64,000 bases of DNA, taken from CAVQBP01 sp964448105. Lineage in GTDB: Bacteria; Bacteroidota; Ignavibacteria; Ignavibacteriales; Ignavibacteriaceae. The notes beneath the pieces are model-generated. The model saw only the letters and a program-made list of their open reading frames with translations, did no database searches and was not told the origin of the DNA. Location: the NCBI GenBank assembly GCA_964448105.1, contig CAYUVK010000014.1:1-64000 (forward strand). Reading direction: 5' to 3'. Position numbers and translations under genes: made by a program. Below, piece after piece: positions 55,699 to 64,000 of the stretch; the stretch's first letter is position 1; each line of letters opens with the position of its first letter.

Positions 55699-56319
55699 AT
55701 GCAAAAAATTTATTCCGTAATTGTTTTTGATCTTGGTAATGTATTATTGCCTTTTGATTATAATATTATGTTAAATAAACTGGAGAAAATTGAAAAGAAT
55801 CTCGGACAAAATTTCTTAAAATATTACAAGGAGAATTATAATATTCATAGAGCATTTGAAAGAGGTGAGCTTTCTGAAAATAAATTCCTTGAAAAAATGC
55901 TTTTAAGCTTAGATAACAAAATCGATAAAGAGACTTTTTGTAATTATTATTCGAAAGTATTTTTTATAAATGAAGATATGGTTTCGCTTTTACCGGAACT
56001 AAAAAAGAATTATATGCTGGTTTTATTATCTAATACAAATTCAATTCATAGAGAATATGGCTGGAAAAATTATGATTTTATAAAGCTCTTCGATAAGCTG
56101 GTTTTATCTTATGAAGTAAAAGCTTTAAAACCGGAAGAAAAAATTTATAAAGCCGTAGAAAACTTCACTAAAAAACCTTCCAGCAAACATATATTTATTG
56201 ATGATATCCATGAATATGCAGAAGGGGCAAAAAAAGCTGGATGGGATTCAATTCATTTTACAAATTATGATGATTTGATTCAAGAACTAAAAAAGAGGGA
56301 TATATTAACAATTAGTTAA
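55699..56319 (+). CDS. HAD-superfamily hydrolase (YihX-like phosphatase)
   Basis: 206 residues. Motif I VFDLGNVLLPFD (nucleophile Asp11), motif II LLSNTN, a conserved Lys in ALKPEEKIY and motif IV IFIDDIHEY place it in HAD subfamily IA. FDLGNV with Asn in place of the second motif I Asp is typical of the YihX group, which can dephosphorylate glucose-1-phosphate. The substrate here is unknown. It is 65 bp after the LolA-like gene. Confidence 0.85.
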   Translation: MQKIYSVIVFDLGNVLLPFDYNIMLNKLEKIEKNLGQNFLKYYKENYNIHRAFERGELSENKFLEKMLLSLDNKIDKETFCNYYSKVFFINEDMVSLLPELKKNYMLVLLSNTNSIHREYGWKNYDFIKLFDKLVLSYEVKALKPEEKIYKAVENFTKKPSSKHIFIDDIHEYAEGAKKAGWDSIHFTNYDDLIQELKKRDILTIS

Positions 56320-56382
56320 TATAATAAGTGCTTTTCTTTTTATTAATTTACATTAATAATTTTTAAAATAATCATTCAAAAA

Positions 56383-57327
56383 TTGATACACTTAAAATTA
56401 AATCCGGTAGTATTATTTCTTTTAATTACCGCTTCTATTTTCTTATTTCATTCCGGATGCGAACGAAAAGATATTTATGAAGTAAAAAAGATTAAAACAA
56501 TTGACTCAGTTATCATAAAAGATACTTTACAAAAACAAGAAACGCCGGAATTAAAAATTACTTACCACAAATATCCTTCGAAAGGATTAAAGACATTAAC
56601 AGATTTAAGAAAAGAATATGGCATTCCAAAACGAAGAATTATTTTAGCCTTAAATAGAATTGATCATAATAATGTAAGTGTTAATGATACTTTAATAGTA
56701 CCGGATACTGTTTCTACTGATATTATGATTTATTCTCCTTTTCCTAATAAAGTAAAAATTTTAGATTCCGTTCCCAAGATCATTTTATTTTCTTATCCTA
56801 TCGAAGCATTCGCAGCTTACGATAGTGGAAACTTAGTAAGATGGGGACCTACAAGTCTTGGTAAAAGAAGTACACCTACTCCTGAAGGATTGTTCTTTAC
56901 TAATTGGAAAAAGGAAGAAACTATAAGTACTGAAGACTCAACGTGGATCTTACCCTGGTATTTTAATCTCGATAACAAACGAGGTATTTCGCTTCATGAA
57001 TTTTCACTGCCGGGTTATCCTGCTAGTCATGCATGTGCCCGTCTCCTTGGAGAGGATGCGGAATGGATTTACAATTGGGCTGAACAATGGATAATTTCAA
57101 GAGATGGAGAAAACGTAATTGCTTATGGAACTCCGGTTATAATTTATGGAAGGTTCAAATATAAAATAAAACCGCCGTGGAAATATTTAGCTGATGATCC
57201 TCATGCTACTGATGTTCCCGAAACAAAAATTGACTCTATAGTTACTCCTTTTCTTTCTACTATTAAACAACGAAGAGAGATTAGAGATTCTGTTCTGGCT
57301 GCACGAAAAAAAGTTGCTTTAAAATAA
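56383..57327 (+). CDS. L,D-transpeptidase lipoprotein with LysM-like segment
   Basis: 314 residues that may form or edit 3-3 cross-links in peptidoglycan. The N-terminus has a lipobox (FHSGC). A LysM-like segment is at about 57-110 (LKTLTDLRKEYGIPKRRI, NDTLIVPD). The YkuD catalytic domain is at about 130-265: His205 (SLHEFS), and SHACARL with His216 and nucleophile Cys218. The usual S-H-G-C-I/V-R is here S-H-A-C-A-R, a conservative change. The start is TTG at 56383 with a poor ribosome binding site; no ATG lies nearby. Confidence 0.8.
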   Translation: MIHLKLNPVVLFLLITASIFLFHSGCERKDIYEVKKIKTIDSVIIKDTLQKQETPELKITYHKYPSKGLKTLTDLRKEYGIPKRRIILALNRIDHNNVSVNDTLIVPDTVSTDIMIYSPFPNKVKILDSVPKIILFSYPIEAFAAYDSGNLVRWGPTSLGKRSTPTPEGLFFTNWKKEETISTEDSTWILPWYFNLDNKRGISLHEFSLPGYPASHACARLLGEDAEWIYNWAEQWIISRDGENVIAYGTPVIIYGRFKYKIKPPWKYLADDPHATDVPETKIDSIVTPFLSTIKQRREIRDSVLAARKKVALK

Positions 57328-57428
57328 TCGTGTTTTTTTCCGTACGAAATTTTTACCTTCCGCTTTTTAGAAATCCACTGTACTAATATTTATATTTGAA
57401 TTATTTTTAAATTTAATTGGGGTATAAA

Positions 57429-59486
57429 ATGGTTTTAAAACTAATAATTCCTTTATTTTTAGTAATAACTTTCTTGTCCTGTGAGCAAAAGAAAGATGAA
57501 CAAAATATGAATGAGAATAAGGATAACTTTAAATACCAAACTGAGCAGTTTGCAGACCTTGGAATTCTCCGGTATAAGGTTCCGGGATTTAATGAACTTT
57601 CACTTAAAGAAAAAAAACTGGTTTATTATTTATATAAAGCAGCATTATCGGGCAGGGATATTTTCTATGACCAGAACTATAAGCATAATCTTGAAATAAG
57701 AAGAACGCTGGAAACAATTGTTAATAGCTTTAAAGGCGATAGGAATACGGATGATTTCAAAAATTTTATGATCTATACAAAAAGAGTCTGGTTTTCGAAC
57801 GGGATTCATCATCATTATTCAAATCAAAAATTTAAACCGGGGTTCACAAAAGAATATTTTATTGAGCTTATTAAAAATTCAGACAAACAAAATTTACCTT
57901 TAACAAACGGGGAATCGGTTGATGAATTTCTAGAAAGAATAACTCCGATAATTTTTGATCCGGGTATTGCACCTGTTAAAGTCAATTTAACTCCTGATCA
58001 AGATTTAGTAAAGACTTCGGCAGTAAATTTTTATGAAGGTGTTAATGAAAAAGAGGTTGAAAATTTTTATAACAAAGAAAAAATTAAGAATGATTCGACT
58101 CCAGTTTGGTACGGATTAAATTCCAAGCTAGTAAAAAATAACGGTAAAATTGAAGAAAAGAAATGGATGCTCGGCAGAATGTATTCCTCCGCAATCGAAA
58201 AAATTATTTTCTGGCTTGAAAAAGCTGTTACCGTTGCTGAAAATGATCATCAGAAAGCAACTTTAAATAAACTTATAGATTATTATAAAACTGGTGATTT
58301 AAAAACATGGGATGAATATAATATTATGTGGACACAGGATACTTCATCCAGTTCTGATATCGTAAATGGTTTTATTGAAGTTTATAATGATCCCTTAGGA
58401 ATAAAAGGTTCTTATGAATCTATTGTTTCAATAAAAGATAAAGAAGCGACTAAAAGAATAGCTGCAATTGCCGGTCAGGCACAATGGTTTGAAGACAATT
58501 CTACAATTGATAAAAAATTTAAAAAGAAAAATGTTGTTGGAATTTCTGCAAAAGTTATTACCGTTGTTGTTGAATGCGGTGATGCGTCACCATCGACTCC
58601 AATTGGAATTAATTTACCCAATTCAACATGGATTCGAAAAGAGTACGGTTCTAAATCCGTAAACTTAGGAAATATTGTTCACTCGTATAATGAAGCTGCT
58701 TCAGGTGATGGTTCGCTCGAAGAGTTTGCTTATTCGCAGGAAGAAGTTGAGCTTGGTAAAAAGTATGGTACGTTAACGGATGACCTTCACACGGATATGC
58801 ATGAGGTGATTGGGCATGCTTCCGGGCAAATCCTGCCGGGGGTCGGTACTCCGAAAGAGACTTTAAAGAATTATGCTTCAACAATTGAAGAAGCCAGGGC
58901 AGATTTAGTTTCGCTTTACTATTTGCCGGATCAAAAATTAATTGATATTGGTATAATGCCCAACAAAGAAGCCTTTAAAGCCGAGTATAATAAATATATC
59001 CGGAACGGTTTACTTCAGCAATTAAGAAGAATAATTCCCGGTGATAATATTGAAGAATCTCATATGCGCAACCGGTTATTAGTGTCTAAATGGGCTTATG
59101 AAAAAGGAGAAAAGGATAATGTAATTGAGAGGAAAATAAAAGATGGTAAAACTTATTTTATAATTAACGATTATAAAAAATTGAGAGAATTATTTGGACA
59201 ATTGCTGAAGGAAATACAAAGAATAACATCCGAAGGTGATTTTAATGCAGCAAAGAAACTTATTGAAACCTATGGTGTAAAAGTTGATTCTGATCTCGTT
59301 AAAGAAGTCAGAGAACGATATGCAAAATTAAATATATCAGCTTATAAAGGATTTATTAATCCTATCCTAAAGCCTGTTTACAAAAATGGAGAAATTTCAG
59401 ATATCATAATTGAATATCCGGATGATTTCACAAATGAGATGCTTTATTACGCTAAGAATTATTCATTTCTTCCAAATAATAATTAA
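57429..59486 (+). CDS. Peptidase M49 (dipeptidyl-peptidase III family), lipoprotein
   Basis: About 685 residues. The ATG at 57429 follows GGGG and gives a lipoprotein signal (LKLIIPLFLVITFLSC); the frame from a TTG at 57417 is less likely. The zinc motif is HEVIGH (His458, Glu459, His463), and the second ligand motif is EEARAD (487-492). This pair is diagnostic of family M49, whose members remove dipeptides from the N-terminus of oligopeptides. The length is normal for Bacteroidota DPP III. The export signal suggests a periplasmic location. Confidence 0.9.
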   Translation: MVLKLIIPLFLVITFLSCEQKKDEQNMNENKDNFKYQTEQFADLGILRYKVPGFNELSLKEKKLVYYLYKAALSGRDIFYDQNYKHNLEIRRTLETIVNSFKGDRNTDDFKNFMIYTKRVWFSNGIHHHYSNQKFKPGFTKEYFIELIKNSDKQNLPLTNGESVDEFLERITPIIFDPGIAPVKVNLTPDQDLVKTSAVNFYEGVNEKEVENFYNKEKIKNDSTPVWYGLNSKLVKNNGKIEEKKWMLGRMYSSAIEKIIFWLEKAVTVAENDHQKATLNKLIDYYKTGDLKTWDEYNIMWTQDTSSSSDIVNGFIEVYNDPLGIKGSYESIVSIKDKEATKRIAAIAGQAQWFEDNSTIDKKFKKKNVVGISAKVITVVVECGDASPSTPIGINLPNSTWIRKEYGSKSVNLGNIVHSYNEAASGDGSLEEFAYSQEEVELGKKYGTLTDDLHTDMHEVIGHASGQILPGVGTPKETLKNYASTIEEARADLVSLYYLPDQKLIDIGIMPNKEAFKAEYNKYIRNGLLQQLRRIIPGDNIEESHMRNRLLVSKWAYEKGEKDNVIERKIKDGKTYFIINDYKKLRELFGQLLKEIQRITSEGDFNAAKKLIETYGVKVDSDLVKEVRERYAKLNISAYKGFINPILKPVYKNGEISDIIIEYPDDFTNEMLYYAKNYSFLPNNN

Positions 59487-59590
59487 TCGTGATTTCTTGG
59501 GAAAAAATTTTCAGCATAATTAAATAAGTTTAATTATAACTATCAATTATTATGTAAGTCAGCACAAGCAAAATCATTTTAATTTCAACT

Positions 59591-61144
59591 TTATTTACTG
59601 TTAATTTGTAGAAAATCTTTTACTTTGTACAGAGTAAGATGATTCTTTTCTACAAGGAAAGTACCCAAAGAATCTAATTGATTGACAAACGATGAATCGT
59701 AAAAATTTCTATTTTCTTCATCAACAAGAATATGGGTTACTTTATATTTTAATAAAATTTGCTTACGTTCATTTAACTCTAAATTCGCTCTAATAAATTT
59801 ATAAACAGCTTTTGCCCGCATTTCCGATTCATTTATAATCAGCGGATCATAATGTGCTAGAGGTACTATTTTGGCACCGATTGCCATTGGTATTGGCCAT
59901 GACGGCATAATTTCAGTCATTACTACATCCGAGGATGTTAAATATTTTTTTAGAAATAAGTATGGTTTAACTGGGCTGTCATAAGAGTGAAATTTAAAGG
60001 GTAAATCAAACACATTTTTTGCGTATGATTCAATTTCAACCATTCTCAACCGAACAGGATATATTAGAAACAAAAAGATAATTATGATTCTGATCCCCTG
60101 ATTTTTTAATGAAGATCTTATTGTCTTAAAACTAAATAAATCTATTTCCTTTAAGTATAAAGAAAGACCGAGATGCATTATAAATACTGAATAAATAAGA
60201 AACCTGCCACCGATATCAATATTTAAGAAATAAGAAATAGTATATATTGCAAAGCAAATCGACATGCTGTAAAACAAAAACTTGTATCGTTTTTTAAAAT
60301 AATATAAAATGATAGGTATGATACCGATTAAAGCAAAACCTAAAGAACTTATTTGATTTGAATACAGTGGGGTTCTAAACCAGTGCCCTGAAGTTCCTTT
60401 TGTAAAAACATCCCAATAGCTGAAGTACGGCCAGAGTAATGATATAGCAAAAGCAACTATGGGAACAATCTGCAAAATAAATAATTCTTTAAAATTATTA
60501 CTTTCTAGAATAATTGAAAATGCCAATACAAAAAGAAAAATTGAAGTGATTGGATGAGAAATAAATATTATAACTGAAAGAATAAAATATATTACCAGAT
60601 AATTAATTCTCTTCTGTTCAATGTATTTTAATAAATAAAACAGGGCATTTAATCCTAAAGCTAAAGCAAAATATCCAGTTACAGCTTGAGAATTCAAAAA
60701 CGAACTCAGTTTGAATTCATTCCAATCAAATCCAGTACCCCAAACAATCAACACTACTAGTAAAGTATATAAAGGTAAAAGTTTGTCTTTAAATTTAGTG
60801 GATACAAAAAGGTAAAGACCCCGTATAAAAATAAAATAATTTACGATTGCAATAATTCCTAATAGTGTAAAAATATCTAGTCCAGTAATTCTTTGAATAA
60901 TACCCCAGAAAACCGTATAAGGCACAAACCTGGGGGAAGTATTACCCGGTAACATAATTAAAGGGTTTGAAGGATGGATTGGATGTATTGAAATTTCTTT
61001 TATAGCTGCCCCAGTTTCCCAAATATCATCGGTAAAAGGCCATGGTTTATTGAAGGAAATAAAGACTACTGCTAACAATAACATAAATGTTACAATTAAG
61101 TAGTGCTTATCCCAAATATTGGCTTTGATTTTATTAAAATTCAT
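59591..61144 (-). CDS. Polytopic membrane protein, probably a GT-C-type glycosyltransferase
   Basis: 517 residues with about ten predicted transmembrane helices. An Asp pair lies in the first extracytoplasmic loop (WPFTDDIWETG), as in GT-C enzymes that use lipid-linked sugars, and a soluble C-terminal part follows from about 385. No family can be named with certainty. It ends a minus-strand pair with a GT2 gene upstream (31 bp gap), which makes a role in lipid-linked sugar transfer likely. Confidence 0.6.
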   Translation of the reverse strand: MNFNKIKANIWDKHYLIVTFMLLLAVVFISFNKPWPFTDDIWETGAAIKEISIHPIHPSNPLIMLPGNTSPRFVPYTVFWGIIQRITGLDIFTLLGIIAIVNYFIFIRGLYLFVSTKFKDKLLPLYTLLVVLIVWGTGFDWNEFKLSSFLNSQAVTGYFALALGLNALFYLLKYIEQKRINYLVIYFILSVIIFISHPITSIFLFVLAFSIILESNNFKELFILQIVPIVAFAISLLWPYFSYWDVFTKGTSGHWFRTPLYSNQISSLGFALIGIIPIILYYFKKRYKFLFYSMSICFAIYTISYFLNIDIGGRFLIYSVFIMHLGLSLYLKEIDLFSFKTIRSSLKNQGIRIIIIFLFLIYPVRLRMVEIESYAKNVFDLPFKFHSYDSPVKPYLFLKKYLTSSDVVMTEIMPSWPIPMAIGAKIVPLAHYDPLIINESEMRAKAVYKFIRANLELNERKQILLKYKVTHILVDEENRNFYDSSFVNQLDSLGTFLVEKNHLTLYKVKDFLQINSK

Positions 61145-61175
61145 TTATTTAATCTTAATGCAGTAGTGTTTTTAT

Positions 61176-61955
61176 CTAAATTAATACATTAGAATTTATT
61201 GATAAATCATTATTCTTTCTGTACATCCTGAAATTTATAATTCCTTTTCGCTGTAAAAAACTCTTAAAAGATACCAAAACAACCCCTAAACCGTAGTAAA
61301 CACTTCTTGAAAAATTAATTGAGGAAGCTTCTCGAAAATATTTTGTTGGGCAGGTGATTTCGGCTATTTCAAAACCGGCTAAAAAAATTTGAGTAAGTAA
61401 TTCATTATCGAATATAAAATCATCAGAATTGTTATTGTAATCTATGGATTCTAAAACTTTACGGGAATAAGCTCGGTAACCTGTATGATATTCTGATAAT
61501 TTTTCACCGATGAGAATATTTTCCACAAAAGTAAGTATTCTATTGGCAATGTATTTATATTTTGGCATCCCACCTTTTAGAGCACCCTTTCCAAGTATTC
61601 GTGAACCAAGTACTACATGGTAAATATTGTTTGCTATAATATATATCATGGAGGTAATCAACTTAGGTGTGTACTGATAATCGGGATGCAGCATAACAAT
61701 AATATCTGCTCCTAATTGTAAAGCTTTATTATAGCAAGATTTCTGATTTGCCCCATAACCTTTATTTTTTTCATGTAAAATTATATTAGTTATTCCAAGA
61801 TCTTTTGCCAACGCAATAGTCTCATCCGTACTTGCATCATCAACCAGTATAATTTCATCTACAATATCAAATGGAATTTCTGAATAAGTTTTCTTTAAAG
61901 TTTTTGCAGCATTGTAAGCAGGAAGGACTACACATATCCTTAATGATTTAACCAT
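61176..61955 (-). CDS. Family 2 glycosyltransferase (polyprenyl-phosphate sugar synthase type)
   Basis: 259 residues. GT2 core: VVLPAYNAAKTL (9-20), EIILVDDASTDET, NKGYGANQKSCYNKAL, and IIVMLHPDYQYTP in place of the usual D-x-D; YHTGYRAYSRKVL and FDNELLTQIFLAGFEIAEI follow. This arrangement is like DPM1/GtrB enzymes that put a sugar on polyprenyl phosphate. It has no C-terminal transmembrane pair. GGGGGTGA lies before the ATG. The GtrA-family gene diverges 132 bp away, which fits a GtrA-GtrB-GT-C module. Confidence 0.85.
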   Translation of the reverse strand: MVKSLRICVVLPAYNAAKTLKKTYSEIPFDIVDEIILVDDASTDETIALAKDLGITNIILHEKNKGYGANQKSCYNKALQLGADIIVMLHPDYQYTPKLITSMIYIIANNIYHVVLGSRILGKGALKGGMPKYKYIANRILTFVENILIGEKLSEYHTGYRAYSRKVLESIDYNNNSDDFIFDNELLTQIFLAGFEIAEITCPTKYFREASSINFSRSVYYGLGVVLVSFKSFLQRKGIINFRMYRKNNDLSINSNVLI

Positions 61956-62087
61956 ATATTACTCACCCCCGAAAGCAATTTTTAATAATGATTAAAAAAC
62001 TATATCACGAAAGAAAAAATAATGAATTTACCCCTTTGAATTTTTTACTCAATTATAGATATTTGATTAAGTCTAAAAGGGGCGTTA

Positions 62088-62498
62088 ATGCTTATTAACA
62101 AATTATTCATAAAATTAACGAATAATATTTATATCCAAGTATTTAGGTATACTCTATCAGGTGCTGTTGCTTTTTCTGTTGATTTTGTGACACTATTTTC
62201 CCTCACAGAATTTCTGGGAGTATATTATATGGTTTCTGCCGCTATAGCATTTTTACTTGGACTTTTTACGAGTTATATTTTAAATATAAAATGGGTATTT
62301 ATCAATAGAAAATTTAATAATAAATTGATCGAAATAAGTTTGTTTTGTTTAATCGGAATTATAGGGGAATTTTTGAATCTCGCTTCAATCTGGATATTTA
62401 CAGAATATTTTGGATTATTCTATTTGCTTTCGAAAATAATTACTACCTTTATAATCTTTTCATGGAATTTTTTCGCAAAAAAGATATTGTTATTTTAA
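62088..62498 (+). CDS. GtrA-family membrane protein
   Basis: 136 residues with four transmembrane helices (about 18-38, 45-65, 80-100, 108-130). The pattern FRYTLSGAVAFSVDF at the start and FLLGLFTSYILNIKWVF in the middle are typical of GtrA. Such proteins are thought to move polyprenyl-phosphate sugars to the outer side of the membrane. It is next to a GT2 gene and a GT-C-like gene that could supply and use such a carrier. GGGG lies 5 nt before the ATG. Confidence 0.88.
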   Translation: MLINKLFIKLTNNIYIQVFRYTLSGAVAFSVDFVTLFSLTEFLGVYYMVSAAIAFLLGLFTSYILNIKWVFINRKFNNKLIEISLFCLIGIIGEFLNLASIWIFTEYFGLFYLLSKIITTFIIFSWNFFAKKILLF

Positions 62499-62854
62499 TA
62501 CTGGAAAAAGTTTAATTGAGAATTAAAGATGCATTAATCTTGAATTAAATTCTTATATGTATTGATATAAATCATCCTGATTGCTTATTCATTTTAGAAT
62601 TTTTAAAAAATACTTATCTTGTTATAACGTTTCAGTTGATTTCAAACAATAAAAAAAACAAAATTTATGAAAAACTCTTCGGGTGGAGTAGAGAAATAAT
62701 GTAATTGTAATATCAGAATTTGGGAGCAGTAAAATAATTTGAAAATTAAAAAGCACAAATTCATCAGTTAAGAATAATTCCTAAATAATAGATTTACTTT
62801 CTCAAATTAAATTTATAAATATTCCCGAAATTATTTATTAAAATAGGAAATAAG
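62499..62854. other. Intergenic region between GtrA and HtrA-like genes
   Basis: AT-rich with no gene, RNA or repeat recognised. AGGAAAT stands before the HtrA-like start. Confidence 0.5.
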
Positions 62855-63868
62855 ATGTCCTCTGAAATTGATTTTTTATCCGCAGATGGTGAAATTTATG
62901 AACCGGTACAGCAGGATAAAATAACTTACGAAGATGAAGAATTACTAGACTCGTATTCTAAATCTGTAATAAGAGCTTCAAGTATTGTTAGCCCTGCTGT
63001 AGTAAATATTAATGTTTCAATAAAAGGAAAAAATAATAGGAATATTCAAAGCGGAAGTGGATCAGGATTTATTTTTACTCCTGATGGCTTCATATTAACA
63101 AACAGCCATATTGTTCATAGTGCTTCTAAAATAGAAGTGATTCTTTCGGACGGAAGGAGATATTTTGCAGATTTAATGGGGGATGATCCCGATACCGATC
63201 TTGCAGTGATCAGAATTGATTCACCGAATATTGATCTTGTTAGTTTGGGTAATTCGGAAAAAATTAAAGTCGGTCAGCTTGTAATTGCAATTGGTAATCC
63301 TTACGGCTTTCAAACTACCATCACAGCCGGAGTTGTAAGTGCATTAGGACGTTCTTTGCGTGCTAGTTCTGGAAGACTAAATGATAATGTAATTCAGACT
63401 GATGCAGCATTAAACCTGGGTAATTCCGGTGGTCCGCTAGTAAACTCAGTGGGTGAAGTAATAGGTGTTAATACTGCAGCAATTCTTCCTGCTCAAAATA
63501 TTTGTTTTGCTACTGCAATTAATACTGCAAAGTTCGTTGCCGGGAAACTTATTAAAGATGGTAAAATAAGAAGAAGTTATATTGGAATAGCAGGTCAAAA
63601 CGTACCTATTCACAGAAGAATTACCCGTTTTTATAATCTTCTGAATGAAAATGGTATATTAATTACTTCTATCGAAAAAAATAGTCCTGCACAGAAAGCC
63701 GGGTTAAGTGAAGGAGATATTATTATAGGATTTGATGATCAAACCGTTTCAGGAATTGATGATTTACATAAACTGCTCACTGATAGGCAGGTAGGGAAAG
63801 AATCAAATATAAAAATTCTTCGCCGTACCGAAATAATAGATCTTGAAATAATCCCTTCAGAAAGATAA
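62855..63868 (+). CDS. HtrA/DegP-like trypsin-type serine protease with one PDZ domain, no export signal
   Basis: 337 residues. Catalytic triad: His85 (LTNSHIV), Asp115 (DTDLAV) and Ser191 (LGNSGGPL). One PDZ domain is at about 250-335 (GILITSIEKNSPAQKAGLSEGDIIIG). The N-terminus (SSEIDFLSADGEIYEPVQQD) is acidic and has no signal peptide or transmembrane helix, unlike DegP and DegS, so it appears cytoplasmic. The usual role of the family is protein quality control; a cytoplasmic member must have other targets. It is a single gene followed by a terminator. Confidence 0.9.
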   Translation: MSSEIDFLSADGEIYEPVQQDKITYEDEELLDSYSKSVIRASSIVSPAVVNINVSIKGKNNRNIQSGSGSGFIFTPDGFILTNSHIVHSASKIEVILSDGRRYFADLMGDDPDTDLAVIRIDSPNIDLVSLGNSEKIKVGQLVIAIGNPYGFQTTITAGVVSALGRSLRASSGRLNDNVIQTDAALNLGNSGGPLVNSVGEVIGVNTAAILPAQNICFATAINTAKFVAGKLIKDGKIRRSYIGIAGQNVPIHRRITRFYNLLNENGILITSIEKNSPAQKAGLSEGDIIIGFDDQTVSGIDDLHKLLTDRQVGKESNIKILRRTEIIDLEIIPSER

Positions 63869-63883
63869 AACTGGTAATATAGT

Positions 63884-63931
63884 GGCTGTCCCAAAAGTGT
63901 AAATTGTTATTTCGCTGCTTTTGGAACAGCC
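63884..63931 (+). terminator. Rho-independent terminator after the HtrA-like gene
   Basis: GGCTGTCCCAAAAG pairs with CTTTTGGAACAGCC (14-bp arms, one mismatch) around a 20-nt loop, followed by TTTTAT. It lies 15 bp past the stop codon. Confidence 0.7.
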
Positions 63932-64000
63932 TTTTATATTAATATTAACAAAAAAATATCTTACCAATAATCTAAAGTTCAATAACCTATATCTATATTT

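Noticed and set aside
63884..63931. GGCTGTCCCAAAAG-type inverted repeat resembling the ends of some insertion sequences
   Set aside because: Arms are only 20 nt apart, no transposase is present, and a T-run follows, so a terminator explains it.
1..64000. tRNA, rRNA, CRISPR array, transposase or prophage genes
   Set aside because: None recognised when reading both strands by eye; a tRNA or small-RNA search program would be needed to exclude weak cases.

Overview
The window looks like chromosomal DNA of an AT-rich, Gram-negative member of the Bacteroidota/Ignavibacteria-Chlorobi lineage. The evidence is C-terminal type IX secretion (T9SS) sorting domains with the YPNPFNP signature on several secreted proteins, a PorV/PorQ-family protein, a TonB-dependent receptor with an N-terminal carboxypeptidase-regulatory-like domain, a DUF5686-type outer-membrane protein, OmpA proteins with thrombospondin-type-3 repeats, and S23-type four-helix-bundle genes between other genes. 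Placement in Ignavibacteria is an inference from these protein styles; no rRNA or tRNA gene was found.

Layout. 1-15.5 kb: a minus-strand block that reads as an alpha-glucan uptake and degradation locus. In order of transcription it has an orphan LuxR-type response regulator, a TonB-dependent receptor, a very large secreted protein, a PorV/PorQ-family protein, a 1,397-residue GH13 alpha-amylase-like enzyme, a carbohydrate-binding-like secreted protein, a terminator, and the start of a paralogue of the GH13 enzyme. A 14-bp motif occurs twice on each side of the regulator gene. 15.8-21.0 kb: a plus-strand nucleotide-sugar cluster (rfbA, rfbC, a DegT aminotransferase, fcl, gmd) with a four-helix-bundle gene between fcl and gmd. 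21.0-26.2 kb: a minus-strand unit of ECF sigma factor, zinc-type anti-sigma factor with TPRs, and a TPR-CHAT caspase-like protein. It is divergent from a T9SS-secreted protein. 28.1-31.3 kb: two tandem OmpA/TSP3 paralogues. 31.4-36.6 kb: RNA methyltransferases (rlmD, rsmI), small lipoproteins, a small membrane ORF and an unrecognised protein. 36.8-45.0 kb: a sensor kinase/HDOD regulator pair, an OPT transporter and a hybrid kinase. 45.3-52.2 kb: housekeeping genes (proS, ppa, a U32 peptidase, pepT, an RRM protein), with a broken four-helix-bundle gene joined in frame to the U32 peptidase. 52.2-63.9 kb: cell-envelope and peptidase genes (DUF5686, a LolA-like protein, HAD, L,D-transpeptidase, M49 peptidase), a lipid-linked sugar module (GT-C-like, GT2, GtrA) and an HtrA-like protease.

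How the parts may work together. In the glucan locus the secreted enzymes would leave by T9SS (PorV type), degrade polymer at the surface, and the TonB receptor would import products; no SusD-like protein is seen. In the sigma/anti-sigma/CHAT unit, predicted topology puts both the CHAT protease and the TPR domain of the anti-sigma factor outside the cytoplasm, which suggests that proteolysis releases the sigma factor. The two four-helix-bundle genes are each bounded by perfect 13-14 bp inverted repeats, which resembles the intervening sequences of 23S rRNA that encode the same protein family. These models are inferences from sequence layout only.
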